Below, one piece after another: positions 42,179 through 55,048 of a stretch of DNA of 64,000 nt (positions are counted from its first letter, which is position 1; each line of letters starts with the position of its first letter). Both the position numbers and the translations under genes were made by a program. The stretch is taken from NCBI RefSeq assembly GCF_038405225.1, contig NZ_CP151657.1:3348001-3412000 (forward strand), in the 5' to 3' direction. This DNA is from Arthrobacter citreus. GTDB taxonomy: Bacteria; Actinomycetota; Actinomycetes; Actinomycetales; Micrococcaceae. The notes beneath the pieces were generated by a model. That model saw only the letters and a list, made by a program, of their open reading frames with translations. It was not told where the DNA came from and did no database searches.

Positions 42179-42393
42179 AGTTCCCTTTTCCTTCGAGACC
42201 GGACTGTTGCGGGGGCGGCGCCGGGAGGTGCCGCCATTCGCTACGATGAGTACAAGGGAAACAGCCAGGTGCGGTGGCAGCCCCAAGTCAGGATACAGCC
42301 GGGCCATGGCCCGCTGCGGCAGCACTGCACCCCCGTCCCCGCCATGACCGTCTATACCGGCGCTCCACAGAGCCGGTTCCGCCAGGAGGATCC

Positions 42394-42648
42394 GTGCCCG
42401 AGTCGAAGTCCCGCAAGAAGCCCGCAGCAACCTCACCGGCTGCCGCAAAGACCCCCTCTGCGCCCAAGCCCAATCCGGTGTGGTACAAACCGGTGATGTT
42501 CGGCCTGATGATCATTGGCCTGCTGTGGATCATTGTCTTTTATATTTCGGAATCCCGCTTTCCGATTCCGGCGCTCGGTGCCGGTAATATCCTGGCCGGC
42601 TTCGGGATCGCCATTGTCGGGTTCCTCATGACCACCCGCTGGCGCTGA
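42394..42648 (+). CDS. crgA: cell division protein CrgA
   Basis: An 84-residue protein from GTG 42394 (AGGAGGA ribosome site). Basic N-terminus (SKSRKKPAATSPAAAK), then two membrane helices: PVMFGLMIIGLLWIIVFYIS and LGAGNILAGFGIAIVGFLMT, ending TRWR, the pattern of CrgA. CrgA recruits division proteins (FtsI, FtsQ, CwsA) at the septum in actinobacteria. Position between the pknB region and ppiA is conserved with mycobacteria. Upstream open sequence overlaps the sortase promoter region and is not coding. Confidence 0.95.
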   Translation: MPESKSRKKPAATSPAAAKTPSAPKPNPVWYKPVMFGLMIIGLLWIIVFYISESRFPIPALGAGNILAGFGIAIVGFLMTTRWR

Positions 42649-43265
42649 GGATAACTCCCCGCACTCCAGCGAGCGGTATCCGGCCGGGCCAAGGGAACGT
42701 GACTGGCCCGCAGGCCACCCCCTCTGCCTTCCTCCCCCGCAGCCGCGGCATCCACCCTTCCCCAGAGTCAGCGGGGAACGGTTGTGGATGTCCGCGGCTT
42801 TTCATCGTGTCCCCACCCGGTGTCCCACCCTGTGTCCCAGCCTGTGCAGAACTTTTGTACACACACTGTGCACAGAGTTATCCACAGGTGTGTGTAACTT
42901 TTCGGGCCCGTCGGCAAAAATTACCGCCAGCATAGGCACAGGAGTTATCCACAGCTGTGGAATTACATGTGTGTAACTCGGTTTTGCCTCTGGATAACCT
43001 GTTCACAGCTACCCCAACAGCCTGTGGATAACTCCCAGCGCGCGCGGGCAAACAGCGCATTTAGTGTGGCTGGACCGCCGCACGGACAGCGTCCGCGGTG
43101 CCGGCCCGTCCCGGTCCCGCCCTTAAGCAGACCGGATTTCCGCCCCAAATTGCGATCGTCGAACCCATCGGAGCCCGCAGTGCCTCCGCGAGTTATTAAC
43201 ACTGTGGGTATCCCTGTGGAAAACATTTCGATGCTTGTGGACAGTGCGGGCAGCATACCGGCGGG
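42649..43265. other. gene-free interval with a DnaA-box cluster
   Basis: The 617 nt between crgA and the rhomboid gene show no credible gene. The centre (42842-43031) is AT-richer than its surroundings and contains three perfect TTATCCACA boxes (42878-42886 +, 42945-42953 +, 43023-43031 -) and one single-mismatch box (42989-42997 -, TTATCCAGA), arranged + + - -. The 11-mer TGTGTGTAACT occurs at 42889-42899 and a matching GTGTGTAACT near 42969-42978, each following a box. Two weaker boxes, TTTTCCACA (43215-43223, -) and CTGTCCACA (43236-43244, -), lie closer to the rhomboid stop. The true oriC is 14 kb away. Confidence 0.8.
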
Positions 43266-44123
43266 TTACAGGAGCAGCAGCCCCTTTGCTCCTGCCAGCA
43301 CCGCGGTGAGGACGCACAGGACAACGACGATGACGGCCAGGCCGCCAAACTGGACCAGGGCCCGTTTATTGCCCTTGGGTGCGTACACGAGGACCGCCGC
43401 GCAGGCGGCGCCGGTCAACAGGCCGCCCAGATGGGCCTGCCAGGCAATGTTGGGGATAAAGAATCCCAGGGCGAAGTTGGCCGCGAGCAGGATCAGCACT
43501 GACCGGACACTGGCGCGGCGCTGCAGCAGGACCACCAGGAGGGCGCCGAACAGGCCGAAGATCGCTCCGGAGGCTCCCACGACGGCCTGGTTGATCGGGC
43601 TGAGGGCCAGTACACCCACGGAGCCGCCCAGTGCCGATACCAAGTACAGCAGGGCAAACCGGAGCCGGCCCAGTTGGGGTTCAAGTCCCTGCCCCAGGAA
43701 CCAGAGCGCATAGAGATTGAAGAGAATGTGCAGGATCGAACCGGGCGAATGCAGGAAGGCAGCGGACAGCATCCGCCATGGTTCAACCCCAGTGTAGAGC
43801 GGGGCATACAGCAGTTCGCGAGTGAAGGCGGGGTTCAGGTACTGAATCACAAAAAACACCGCGCAGATGACCATCAGCGTGATGGTGACCACGGGCTTAC
43901 CCTGCACGGCTTTTCCACCGTACGGGGTCCGGTATGCGGGCGCGGAACGCCGGCTTTCCTGGAAGCAGTCCACGCACTGAATGCCTACCGGGGCAGCGTG
44001 CTGGCATTCGGGGCAGGCTGCCCGGCCGCAGCGCTGGCAGCGGATGTAGCTGACCCGGTCCGGGTGCCGCGGGCAGACAGGAACCTGTGAGGCTGGTGTT
44101 TCAGCAGGCACTCCATACGACAT
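43266..44123 (-). CDS. rhomboid family intramembrane serine protease
   Basis: A 285-residue membrane protease with an N-terminal cytosolic zinc-finger-like segment (Cys17, Cys29, Cys32, Cys37, Cys40, Cys50, Cys53 with nearby His), then six membrane segments. Catalytic Ser185 is in GASGAIFGLFG and His231 in WQAHLGGLLTG; LYAxWxxGxxLE appears as LYALWFLGQGLEP. Rhomboids cut substrate membrane helices; the target is unknown. The B-box-like finger is a common actinobacterial addition. Gene position beside ppiA and crgA is conserved. GGGAG precedes the start. Confidence 0.93.
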   Translation of the reverse strand: MSYGVPAETPASQVPVCPRHPDRVSYIRCQRCGRAACPECQHAAPVGIQCVDCFQESRRSAPAYRTPYGGKAVQGKPVVTITLMVICAVFFVIQYLNPAFTRELLYAPLYTGVEPWRMLSAAFLHSPGSILHILFNLYALWFLGQGLEPQLGRLRFALLYLVSALGGSVGVLALSPINQAVVGASGAIFGLFGALLVVLLQRRASVRSVLILLAANFALGFFIPNIAWQAHLGGLLTGAACAAVLVYAPKGNKRALVQFGGLAVIVVVLCVLTAVLAGAKGLLLL

Positions 44124-44164
44124 TGCGGTACTCCCAAAGAGAAATGAGGCCAGATGGACGAAAG

Positions 44165-44191
44165 GCCCCGGCCGGAGATTCCGGCCGGGGC
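44165..44191 (-). terminator. hairpin after ppiA
   Basis: A 12-bp perfect GC stem (44165-44176 and 44180-44191, loop GAT), 14 nt past the ppiA stop and followed on the minus strand by CTTT. It separates ppiA from the rhomboid gene. Confidence 0.75.
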
Positions 44192-44204
44192 ATCCGTGAA
44201 CGGG

Positions 44205-44756
44205 CTAGAGCTGCTCGACGGTGATGCTGTTGATGACCACGTCTTCGGCCGGCTTGTCGCGCATGTCGGTGGCGACGGCGTTGAGCTGGTCAACCAAGGC
44301 GCGCGACTCATCGTCGGCTACCTCGCCGAAGATGGTGTGCTTGCCCTGGAGCCAGGTGGTGGGAACGGAGGTGATGAAGAACTGCGATCCGTTGGTTCCG
44401 CGGCCCATCTGGATTCCGGCGTTGGCCATGGCCAGCTTGTACGGGGTGGAGAAGTCCAGATCGGGGTTGATCTCGTCGTCGAACTGGTAGCCCGGTCCGC
44501 CGGTGCCGCGGCCCAGGGGATCGCCGCCCTGGATCATGAAGTCCTTGATGATGCGGTGGAAGATGGTGCCGTCGTACAGCGGGCGGCTGGTCTTCTCTCC
44601 TGTTGCCGGGTCGGTCCACTCGATCTCGCCGGTGGCCAGGCCAACAAAGTTCTTAACCGTCTTGGGCGCGTGGTTGCCGAAGAGGTTGACCTTGATGTCG
44701 CCAAGGGAAGTGTGGATGGTTGCAATTGCGGTAGGAATAGCAGTCATATATTTCAT
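44205..44756 (-). CDS. ppiA: cyclophilin-type peptidyl-prolyl isomerase
   Basis: A 183-residue cytosolic cyclophilin from ATG 44756 (another ATG lies 3 codons in). It catalyses cis-trans isomerisation of Xaa-Pro bonds. Family motifs: APKTVKNFVGLATG, YDGTIFHRIIKDFMIQGGDP (with catalytic Arg), GPGYQFDDEI, LAMANAGIQMGRGTNGSQFF and HTIFGEV. No signal peptide. Conserved neighbour of rhomboid and crgA in actinobacteria. Confidence 0.96.
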   Translation of the reverse strand: MKYMTAIPTAIATIHTSLGDIKVNLFGNHAPKTVKNFVGLATGEIEWTDPATGEKTSRPLYDGTIFHRIIKDFMIQGGDPLGRGTGGPGYQFDDEINPDLDFSTPYKLAMANAGIQMGRGTNGSQFFITSVPTTWLQGKHTIFGEVADDESRALVDQLNAVATDMRDKPAEDVVINSITVEQL

Positions 44757-44900
44757 TGTTCCACGGCGGCGGGCCATGCGGGCGGAATTCGCCCGGTTCA
44801 GCGCACAGTGAAAAGTCCGCCCCGCCCGGGGTATCAATGGCACGCACTTGCCATCTCAACGTAGGGTAAGGATGAACCGTCACTATCCCGGGAGGTAGTT

Positions 44901-45872
44901 TTGAAGAAGAAGGACCGCATGGCCCGTGACTTTGAAGCCAATGTCACTGCAGGCGTAGAGACCGCACGTGACTGGGCTGCACCGAAGGTGGAAGCCGCCC
45001 GCGACTGGGCAGTGCCCCGTATCGAAAAGGGCATCGAAACCGCTTCACCCAAGATCCAGGAAGGCCTCAAGCGTGCCGGCGACGGCGTTGCCGCGGGAGT
45101 AGCAACGGTCACCCCCCGCATCCAGGAAGGCCTGCAGAAGGTCGGCCCAAGGATCAGCCACGCTGTGGATGAAGCAGCGCCCCGCATCCAGCACACCCTG
45201 GACCGCGCCACTCCGGTGATCACCGGCGCGCGGGACAAAGTGGTGGACGACTACATCCCGGGCCTCTCCACGCGGATTGGAGACGCTTCCGCCACGGTAA
45301 CCCGCAGCTTGGGCGCCGCTTCCGTACCGGTGCAGACGGCTGTCGCCAAGGCGACCGGCAACAAGAAGGCTCTGAAGAAGGCACAGAAGGCTGCCGCACA
45401 GGCTGCCAAGGCTGCCGGCAGGAACCGGAAGGGCCGCGGCAAGGGCTGGCTGATCTTCGGCATCCTCGCCGCTGCCGTCACCGCCGGTGTTGCTGCCTGG
45501 CGCGCGTCGCGTCCGGTGGAGGACCCGTGGAAGACTCCTGCTCCGGCCAAGCCCGAAACCATCAAGGTTCCCGAGCCCAAGCCCGCAGCAACCTCCCCGG
45601 CCGCTCCCGCCGCCCCCACGGCTCCTGCTCCCACCGCCGTCAAGCCCGAAAGCGACGTTTCCAAGGCGTCCTCCAACGGCAAGGAATCCGTGAAGGAAAC
45701 CAAGGAGACTGTTGCCAGCATCAAGGAGGCTGCCGAGCGCGCAGCAGCCCGCAGCGGTGAGAAGGTTGCCGAAGCTGCCAAGCACAGCAAGGAAGCAGCA
45801 GCCAAGGCCACTGACGCTGCCAAGGCATCCGGCGCCCACGCCGACAAGTCCGCGGAGAAGACCGGAGAATAA
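44901..45872 (+). CDS. membrane-anchored protein with eight 11-residue repeats
   Basis: A 323-residue protein from TTG 44901 (GGGAGG ribosome site). Residues 27-114 are eight contiguous 11-mers of the form x-P-[KR]-[IV]-x6-[AV]: APKVEAARDWA, VPRIEKGIETA, SPKIQEGLKRA, GDGVAAGVATV, TPRIQEGLQKV, GPRISHAVDEA, APRIQHTLDRA, TPVITGARDKV. Eleven-residue amphipathic repeats recall LEA proteins and apolipoproteins. A Lys/Ala-rich stretch (150-180), one membrane helix (WLIFGILAAAVTAGVAAW, about 187-205), a Pro/Ala linker and a second LEA-like helical tail rich in Lys, Glu and Ala follow. I do not recognise a named family. It stands alone between ppiA (divergent) and a strong terminator. Confidence 0.8.
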   Translation: MKKKDRMARDFEANVTAGVETARDWAAPKVEAARDWAVPRIEKGIETASPKIQEGLKRAGDGVAAGVATVTPRIQEGLQKVGPRISHAVDEAAPRIQHTLDRATPVITGARDKVVDDYIPGLSTRIGDASATVTRSLGAASVPVQTAVAKATGNKKALKKAQKAAAQAAKAAGRNRKGRGKGWLIFGILAAAVTAGVAAWRASRPVEDPWKTPAPAKPETIKVPEPKPAATSPAAPAAPTAPAPTAVKPESDVSKASSNGKESVKETKETVASIKEAAERAAARSGEKVAEAAKHSKEAAAKATDAAKASGAHADKSAEKTGE

Positions 45873-45890
45873 CCCGGCCTTTTAGCGCAA

Positions 45891-45927
45891 CGGAGGGTTC
45901 CCGCATCAGCGGGAACCCTCCGTTTTT
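45891..45927 (+). terminator. rho-independent terminator after the 11-mer repeat gene
   Basis: A 14-bp perfect stem (45891-45904 and 45909-45922, loop ATCA) followed by five T, 19 nt past the stop codon. The strongest terminator in the window. Confidence 0.95.
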
Positions 45928-45944
45928 GTCTGCCTGCGGGTCCC

Positions 45945-46856
45945 TTAGTTTCCCGGGCCGCCGCCCAGGGCGGGCGGCGCCGGAGGCAACGCCTGGGACC
46001 GGTTGCGCCGTCCCTGTCCCGTCACGACTACGGCCAGGCCGGCAAGGATAAGGCCCAGCCCGGCGTACGTTCCCGCCGGCAGCTGTTCGTTGAGGAAGAC
46101 GGCGGCAAGAATCGCGGCTCCCGGAATCTCCAGCAGGATGATCATGGAGACCACCAGCGGTGAGATGACGGCCAGCAGGTGGTTGAACACGCTGTGTCCC
46201 AGGAGCTGGGCCACCACGGTGACAGCCAAGATTCCGGCCCATGCCGCCGGTTCAAACCCCACCAGCGGCTGGCCGAACGCCAGGCACATCACCAGCAGCA
46301 GGACCGAGCACAGGCCGTAGCAGAGGGACGTGTAGGTCCCCGTGCTCATCGTGGCCCGGGCCTTGCCTCCGGCAATGGTGTAGAGCCCGGCCAGCGCCCC
46401 TCCGGCCACGGCGAGCAGGTCCCCGATAAGTGCCTCCCGGGACAGGGCAAGGTCAAAGCCCGTAATGATGACGACGCCGATCAGGGAGGCACCCAGCCCG
46501 GCCAGCACCCGCGGGGCTACGGCAATGCCCCGAAACAGGTTGAAAAGCGCGATCCAGCCCGCCTGGAGGCACACCAGCGCCGTGGCCGCAGCCACCGAGG
46601 TGAGCTGCAGGGACGTAATGAAGCAGGCAAAGTGCAGGGCGAGGGCCACCGATGCCAGAGCCGTCCATTTGGTCTCTGACCTGGTCAGCCGGGTAAAGGT
46701 CCCGGGCCGCCGCAGCGCTGCCGGTGCGCCCATGACCACGGCACCAATGGCATTGCGCCAGAACGCAATGGCGAGGGCGGGGGCGGCCGTTGCGGCCATG
46801 ATGGGACCGGAGGCCGAAACTCCGAGGACGCCGACCACGGCGAGGAAAACAATCAC
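45945..46856 (-). CDS. EamA/DMT superfamily transporter
   Basis: A 303-residue membrane protein with ten hydrophobic segments in two EamA halves. FWRNAIGAVVMGAPAALRRP and LQLTSVAAATALVCLQAGWI in the first half, and HSVFNHLLAVISPLVVSMII with LLEIPGAAILAAVFLNEQLP in the second half, are typical drug/metabolite exporter motifs. Substrate unknown. Start is GTG. The C-terminus ends in a short Pro/Gly tail. It converges on the 11-mer repeat gene's terminator. Confidence 0.9.
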   Translation of the reverse strand: MIVFLAVVGVLGVSASGPIMAATAAPALAIAFWRNAIGAVVMGAPAALRRPGTFTRLTRSETKWTALASVALALHFACFITSLQLTSVAAATALVCLQAGWIALFNLFRGIAVAPRVLAGLGASLIGVVIITGFDLALSREALIGDLLAVAGGALAGLYTIAGGKARATMSTGTYTSLCYGLCSVLLLVMCLAFGQPLVGFEPAAWAGILAVTVVAQLLGHSVFNHLLAVISPLVVSMIILLEIPGAAILAAVFLNEQLPAGTYAGLGLILAGLAVVVTGQGRRNRSQALPPAPPALGGGPGN

Positions 46857-46895
46857 ACAGCAACAATAGGTGACCGCGGAGAGCCGGCCCGTCCA

Positions 46896-46994
46896 CAGGA
46901 CCGGTCAGGGCCGGACAGGACCGGACAGGACAGGACCGGACAGGACAGGACCGGACAGGACCGGACAGGACCGGACAGGACCGGTCAGGGCCGG
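46896..46994. repeat. 10-bp tandem repeat (CCGGACAGGA)n
   Basis: About nine units of CCGGACAGGA with two 5-bp CAGGA insertions and a variant unit CCGGTCAGGG near each end (46901-46910 and 46981-46990). It lies in the 234-nt gene-free stretch between the EamA gene and tRNA-Ala; the remainder of that stretch holds the tRNA terminator. Likely a copy-number-variable locus. No spacers, so not a CRISPR array. Confidence 0.92.
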
Positions 46995-47056
46995 CGCCGG
47001 CTGCCAGGCCCCCCGGCACGGGTTGGGTCCTCAACGCGGAAGGGTCTTAAACGCGG

Positions 47057-47083
47057 AAAGTCCCGGCCGATGGCCGGGACTTT
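47057..47083 (-). terminator. terminator of tRNA-Ala
   Basis: A 12-bp perfect stem AAAGTCCCGGCC and complement with a GAT loop, 8 nt past the tRNA-Ala 3' end. Confidence 0.85.
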
Positions 47084-47090
47084 CTTTCGG

Positions 47091-47163
47091 TGGAGGCACG
47101 GGGACTCGAACCCCGAACCCCCTGCTTGCAAAGCAGGTGCGCTACCAATTGCGCCATGCCCCC
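47091..47163 (-). tRNA. tRNA-Ala (TGC)
   Basis: A 73-nt cloverleaf: acceptor GGGGGCA/TGCCTCC plus discriminator A, anticodon arm CCTGC-TTTGCAA-GCAGG with anticodon TGC, T-arm GGTTCGAGTCC-type. CCA not encoded. Lies downstream of tRNA-Ile with the DLW-39 gene between. Confidence 0.97.
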
Positions 47164-47230
47164 GAAATGTGAACTCATCCAGTATAACCCACCCTGACCT
47201 GCGGTGGAACCGATTCATTCAGTATGGAAA

Positions 47231-47350
47231 TCAATCAACCTTGTCGGTGGCCGACTTCCAAATGGATTTCTCCGCGGCAGTTTCCTGCCATTTTTTTACC
47301 GCAAGGATTCCCGCGACTGCCGCTGCAGCTACTGCCAGCAACTTCTTCAC
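47231..47350 (-). CDS. DLW-39 family microprotein
   Basis: A 39-codon gene from GTG 47350 with an excellent AAGGAGG ribosome site: MKKLLAVAAAAVAGILAVKK, then WQETAAEKSIWKSATDKVD. One short hydrophobic helix with basic residues on each side predicts a single-pass membrane or peripheral peptide. Length of exactly 39 residues and the W..W..ATD pattern fit the actinobacterial DLW-39 family, which is conserved beside these origin-proximal tRNAs. Function unknown. Confidence 0.88.
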   Translation of the reverse strand: MKKLLAVAAAAVAGILAVKKWQETAAEKSIWKSATDKVD

Positions 47351-47372
47351 AGTGCCTCCTTGCCTAGTGGCT

Positions 47373-47390
47373 CATCACCTTGCGGTGATG
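47373..47390 (-). terminator. short hairpin between tRNA-Ile and the DLW-39 gene
   Basis: CATCACC-TTGC-GGTGATG, a 7-bp perfect stem 6 nt past the tRNA-Ile 3' end without a T-run. It may be a tRNA 3' processing or weak termination signal that still lets transcription enter the DLW-39 gene. Confidence 0.45.
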
Positions 47391-47395
47391 TTCCG

Positions 47396-47469
47396 TGGGC
47401 GCACCAGGACTTGAACCTGGGACCTCTTCGTTATCAGCGAAGCGCTCTAACCGCCTGAGCTATGCGCCC
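47396..47469 (-). tRNA. tRNA-Ile (GAT)
   Basis: A 74-nt cloverleaf: acceptor GGGCGCA/TGCGCCC plus discriminator A, anticodon arm with CTTCGCTGATAACGAAG-like stem-loop giving GAT, T-arm CCAGGTTCAAGTCCTGG. CCA not encoded. Confidence 0.97.
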
Positions 47470-47619
47470 CGATACCTTCTCGGGCCGAGATAAAACTTTA
47501 CCCCACCTCTGCCGGGAACCCAAATCAGGATCCGGATTCGGCTCCAATTTCCTGCCCGGCCGGCAATTTTGCGGCGCCGGCCGGGCAAAAAATCGGATTT
47601 TCCGCTGTTTTTTCAGGCT

Positions 47620-48125
47620 CTAGTCGTCCGTCAGGGTGACGCCGATGCCGCCCACCAGGGTGGAGGCAATGTTGTACAGCACCGAGGCGAGCATCGACAG
47701 CGCCGTCAGCAGGAGCACGTTGACGACGGCGATGATGGTCGCGAAGGACACCACCTGACCCAGGGAAGCGAACTCCCGCAGGTCAAAGCCGCCGGACTCG
47801 GTCCCGGCGATATCGCCGAGCAGCGTGTTAACCCGGTCGAAGATCCCCGTCAGGTCCAGCACTGTCCACAGGACGATGGCCGCCACCACGGTGACCACGC
47901 CGAGGGCGACGGAGAGCAGGAACGCCATCTTCAGCACGGACCAGGGATCAATCTTGCTGACGAGCAGGCGGGCCTTGCGGGCCTTGGCCTTTGGTGCCGG
48001 CTTGACGAGCGGCTGCCGGTTGGCCGGTGCGCTCTGACCACCCCCGGGGCGCTGGGCCGGGCGCGCGGGTGTCTTTACCCGAGGGCCCGCGCCCGACGTC
48101 GACCTGGGATTTGAGTTGGTCGAGC

Positions 48126-48129
<4 letters not shown>
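47620..48129 (-). CDS. DUF3566 membrane protein
   Basis: A 169-residue protein from GTG 48129, overlapping the gyrA stop by 4 nt (GTGA), hence in the gyrB-gyrA operon. A disordered Pro/Arg/Lys N-terminus (1-55) leads to [20 protein letters not shown], the DUF3566 signature, and two membrane segments (about 64-90 and 128-160; [20 protein letters not shown]). Conserved immediately after gyrA across actinobacteria; function not established. Confidence 0.93.
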
Positions 48130-50750
<2,621 letters not shown>

Positions 50751-50810
50751 TGGTTGTTCCGTTCTTCAAAAGCTCTGTAAATCCGCGGGCGCAGGGAGGT
50801 GGCGGTTTTC

Positions 50811-53170
<2,360 letters not shown>

Positions 53171-53776
53171 CTATCCGTAGGTGTCCCGCGGGCCGCGTCC
53201 CTTGACACTGCGCAGCCCCTTGCGCCAGTTTGGTGCGGCCGGGCCAATCACTTCGATTTTGGTGACGACGCCGGGGCCGAGTTCGGCGTCGAAGCGGCTG
53301 ATCAGTGAGCTGCGCAGCAGCCGCAGCTGAGTTGCCCACGCGGTGGAATCACAGCGCACCTGAACGGTCGTGTCCGAAAAGGACTCCGGTTTACAGTGGG
53401 CGCTGACCTCTGCTCCCACCAGTTCCTCCCAGCGGGAGATCACCGAACCGACGGCAACGGGGGAGTTCCAGCCGCGTTCACTGACAAAGCGGTTGAAGAC
53501 TTTGCCCACGCCCTGGGGATCCCGGCCGGTGTATTCGCCGGGAACGAACGGCAGGGCCGCGCGCCGGTGTCCGGCTTTGCGCCGGCCAGCGGGGATCCGC
53601 TGATTGCCCCGTGCCTGGGCCGCCTGCCGCATGCGGTTCAGCTGGGCCTGGGCCGCATCCTGCCGGACCTCGGTTTCCTCAGCCCCCTGCTTGTCCTTGG
53701 CTCCGGCGGGCGGAAGGCCGGCCCGGGGATCTGGTGTGGTGCCGCCTGCGCCGGTTCCGTCAGAGGGCGGGAACAC
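53171..53776 (-). CDS. dciA: DciA (DUF721) helicase-loading protein
   Basis: A 201-residue protein from GTG 53776, overlapping recF by 17 nt. The N-terminal 95 residues are disordered, Ala/Gln/Arg-rich; residues about 95-190 are the DUF721 domain: [40 protein letters not shown] and [13 protein letters not shown], with the WA(T/S)QL signature. DciA loads the replicative helicase DnaB in most bacteria lacking DnaC. Matches the Rv0004 position in mycobacteria. Confidence 0.94.
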   Translation of the reverse strand: MFPPSDGTGAGGTTPDPRAGLPPAGAKDKQGAEETEVRQDAAQAQLNRMRQAAQARGNQRIPAGRRKAGHRRAALPFVPGEYTGRDPQGVGKVFNRFVSERGWNSPVAVGSVISRWEELVGAEVSAHCKPESFSDTTVQVRCDSTAWATQLRLLRSSLISRFDAELGPGVVTKIEVIGPAAPNWRKGLRSVKGRGPRDTYG

Positions 53777-54944
53777 TGATGCCTCCGGGAACCACCGTGA
53801 TGACTTCGCCCGCCAGCGCCTCAGGGATGTCTCCGGCCACGGCGGCGGTCACAAGGACCTGCTCGGCTCCCGACACGATGCCGGCCAGCCGGTTGCGCCG
53901 CTGTACATCGAGTTCGGCGAAAACATCGTCCAGGATCAGGATGGGTCCGGCGCCGGAACTCTCGTCGTCGCTGAGGAGCAGGTAATACGTTCCCAGGCGC
54001 AGCGCCAGCGCAAAGGACCAGGTTTCTCCGTGGGACGCATAGCCCTTGGCGGGAGCCTGGCCCAGGATGAGCTCCAGGTCATCGCGGTGCGGTCCCACCA
54101 GGGAGACTCCGCGTTCGATTTCCCGGCGGCGGTTGGCAAGGAAGGCGGCGAGGAAGCGTTCGGTAAGTTCCGCTTCCGTCAGCGCGTACAGCTCGTCCGG
54201 ATCGGAATCTCCGGTGACGGCGCCGTCGTCGTTCACTGCCCCCTGGAGCGTGGAGCGGTACACCGCCCGGGCGGTTTTGGTGCCGTCTGTCAGGTCCCGG
54301 TAAGCGCTCTGCAGATGCGGCTGCAGCCTGCTCAGGGCCTGCAGCCTGGCCGACAGGAGCCGGGCTCCGGCCACGGCCATGTGCTGGTCCCACACTTCAA
54401 GGGTGGCTTCGTGGGAAGAGGTGAACCGGCCTGCGGCCCTGGCTGATTTCAGCAGGGCATTGCGCTGTTTGAGGACCCGTTCATAATCGCTGCGCGTGGC
54501 GGAGTGGTGGGGCACCAGGGACACGATCAGATCGTCAATGAACTTGCGCCGGCTGGAGGGATCGCCCTTGACCAGGGTCAGGTCCTCGGGGGCGAAGAGC
54601 ACCGTTCGGCACAGCCCAAGGATGTCGCGTGCCCGCACCGGATTGGCCCGGTTAATCCGGGCCCGGTTGGTGCGTCCGGGATTCAGTTCAAGCTCAACGC
54701 TGGTGCGCTGGGTTCCCCTCACCAGGCGGGCACGGACCAGTGCCTGACCCGCGTCAAAGGCGACCAGGGGAGCATCAGTGCTGACCCGGTGGGAGGACAG
54801 CGACGCCAGATAGCCGATGGCTTCAACGATGTTGGTTTTCCCGGTTCCGTTCGGACCGACAAAAACCGTCACTCCGGGCTTGAGTTCCAGATCCAGCTGC
54901 GCATAGCTGCGAAAACCTGTCAGGGAGAGGTAATCAACGTACAA
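53760..54944 (-). CDS. recF: recombination protein RecF
   Basis: A 394-residue SMC-like ATPase that helps RecA load at gapped [23 protein letters not shown] at the start, Walker [12 protein letters not shown] at about 30-40, [14 protein letters not shown] (signature region) and the Walker [13 protein letters not shown] followed by NRLAGIVS near 350. Typical length. In the dnaN-gnd-recF-dciA series; 104 nt from gnd. Confidence 0.97.
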   Translation of the reverse strand: MYVDYLSLTGFRSYAQLDLELKPGVTVFVGPNGTGKTNIVEAIGYLASLSSHRVSTDAPLVAFDAGQALVRARLVRGTQRTSVELELNPGRTNRARINRANPVRARDILGLCRTVLFAPEDLTLVKGDPSSRRKFIDDLIVSLVPHHSATRSDYERVLKQRNALLKSARAAGRFTSSHEATLEVWDQHMAVAGARLLSARLQALSRLQPHLQSAYRDLTDGTKTARAVYRSTLQGAVNDDGAVTGDSDPDELYALTEAELTERFLAAFLANRRREIERGVSLVGPHRDDLELILGQAPAKGYASHGETWSFALALRLGTYYLLLSDDESSGAGPILILDDVFAELDVQRRNRLAGIVSGAEQVLVTAAVAGDIPEALAGEVITVVPGGISVPAL

Positions 54945-55048
54945 GCCTGCCCACCTTTGCCCTGCCTTTTTCCAGTGTTTGATCCTGCGTTCCCGTCCGG
55001 TGTGCCCGGTGGATCCGTTCTGTCTTCCAGCGTACTGCCGCCGGCAGA

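Noticed and set aside
43191-43250. third origin-like element near the rhomboid stop
   Set aside because: Only two imperfect DnaA boxes; treated as an extension of the cluster at 42878-43031.
46896-46994. possible CRISPR array
   Set aside because: The units are only 10 nt and contiguous, with no unique spacers and no cas genes in the window.
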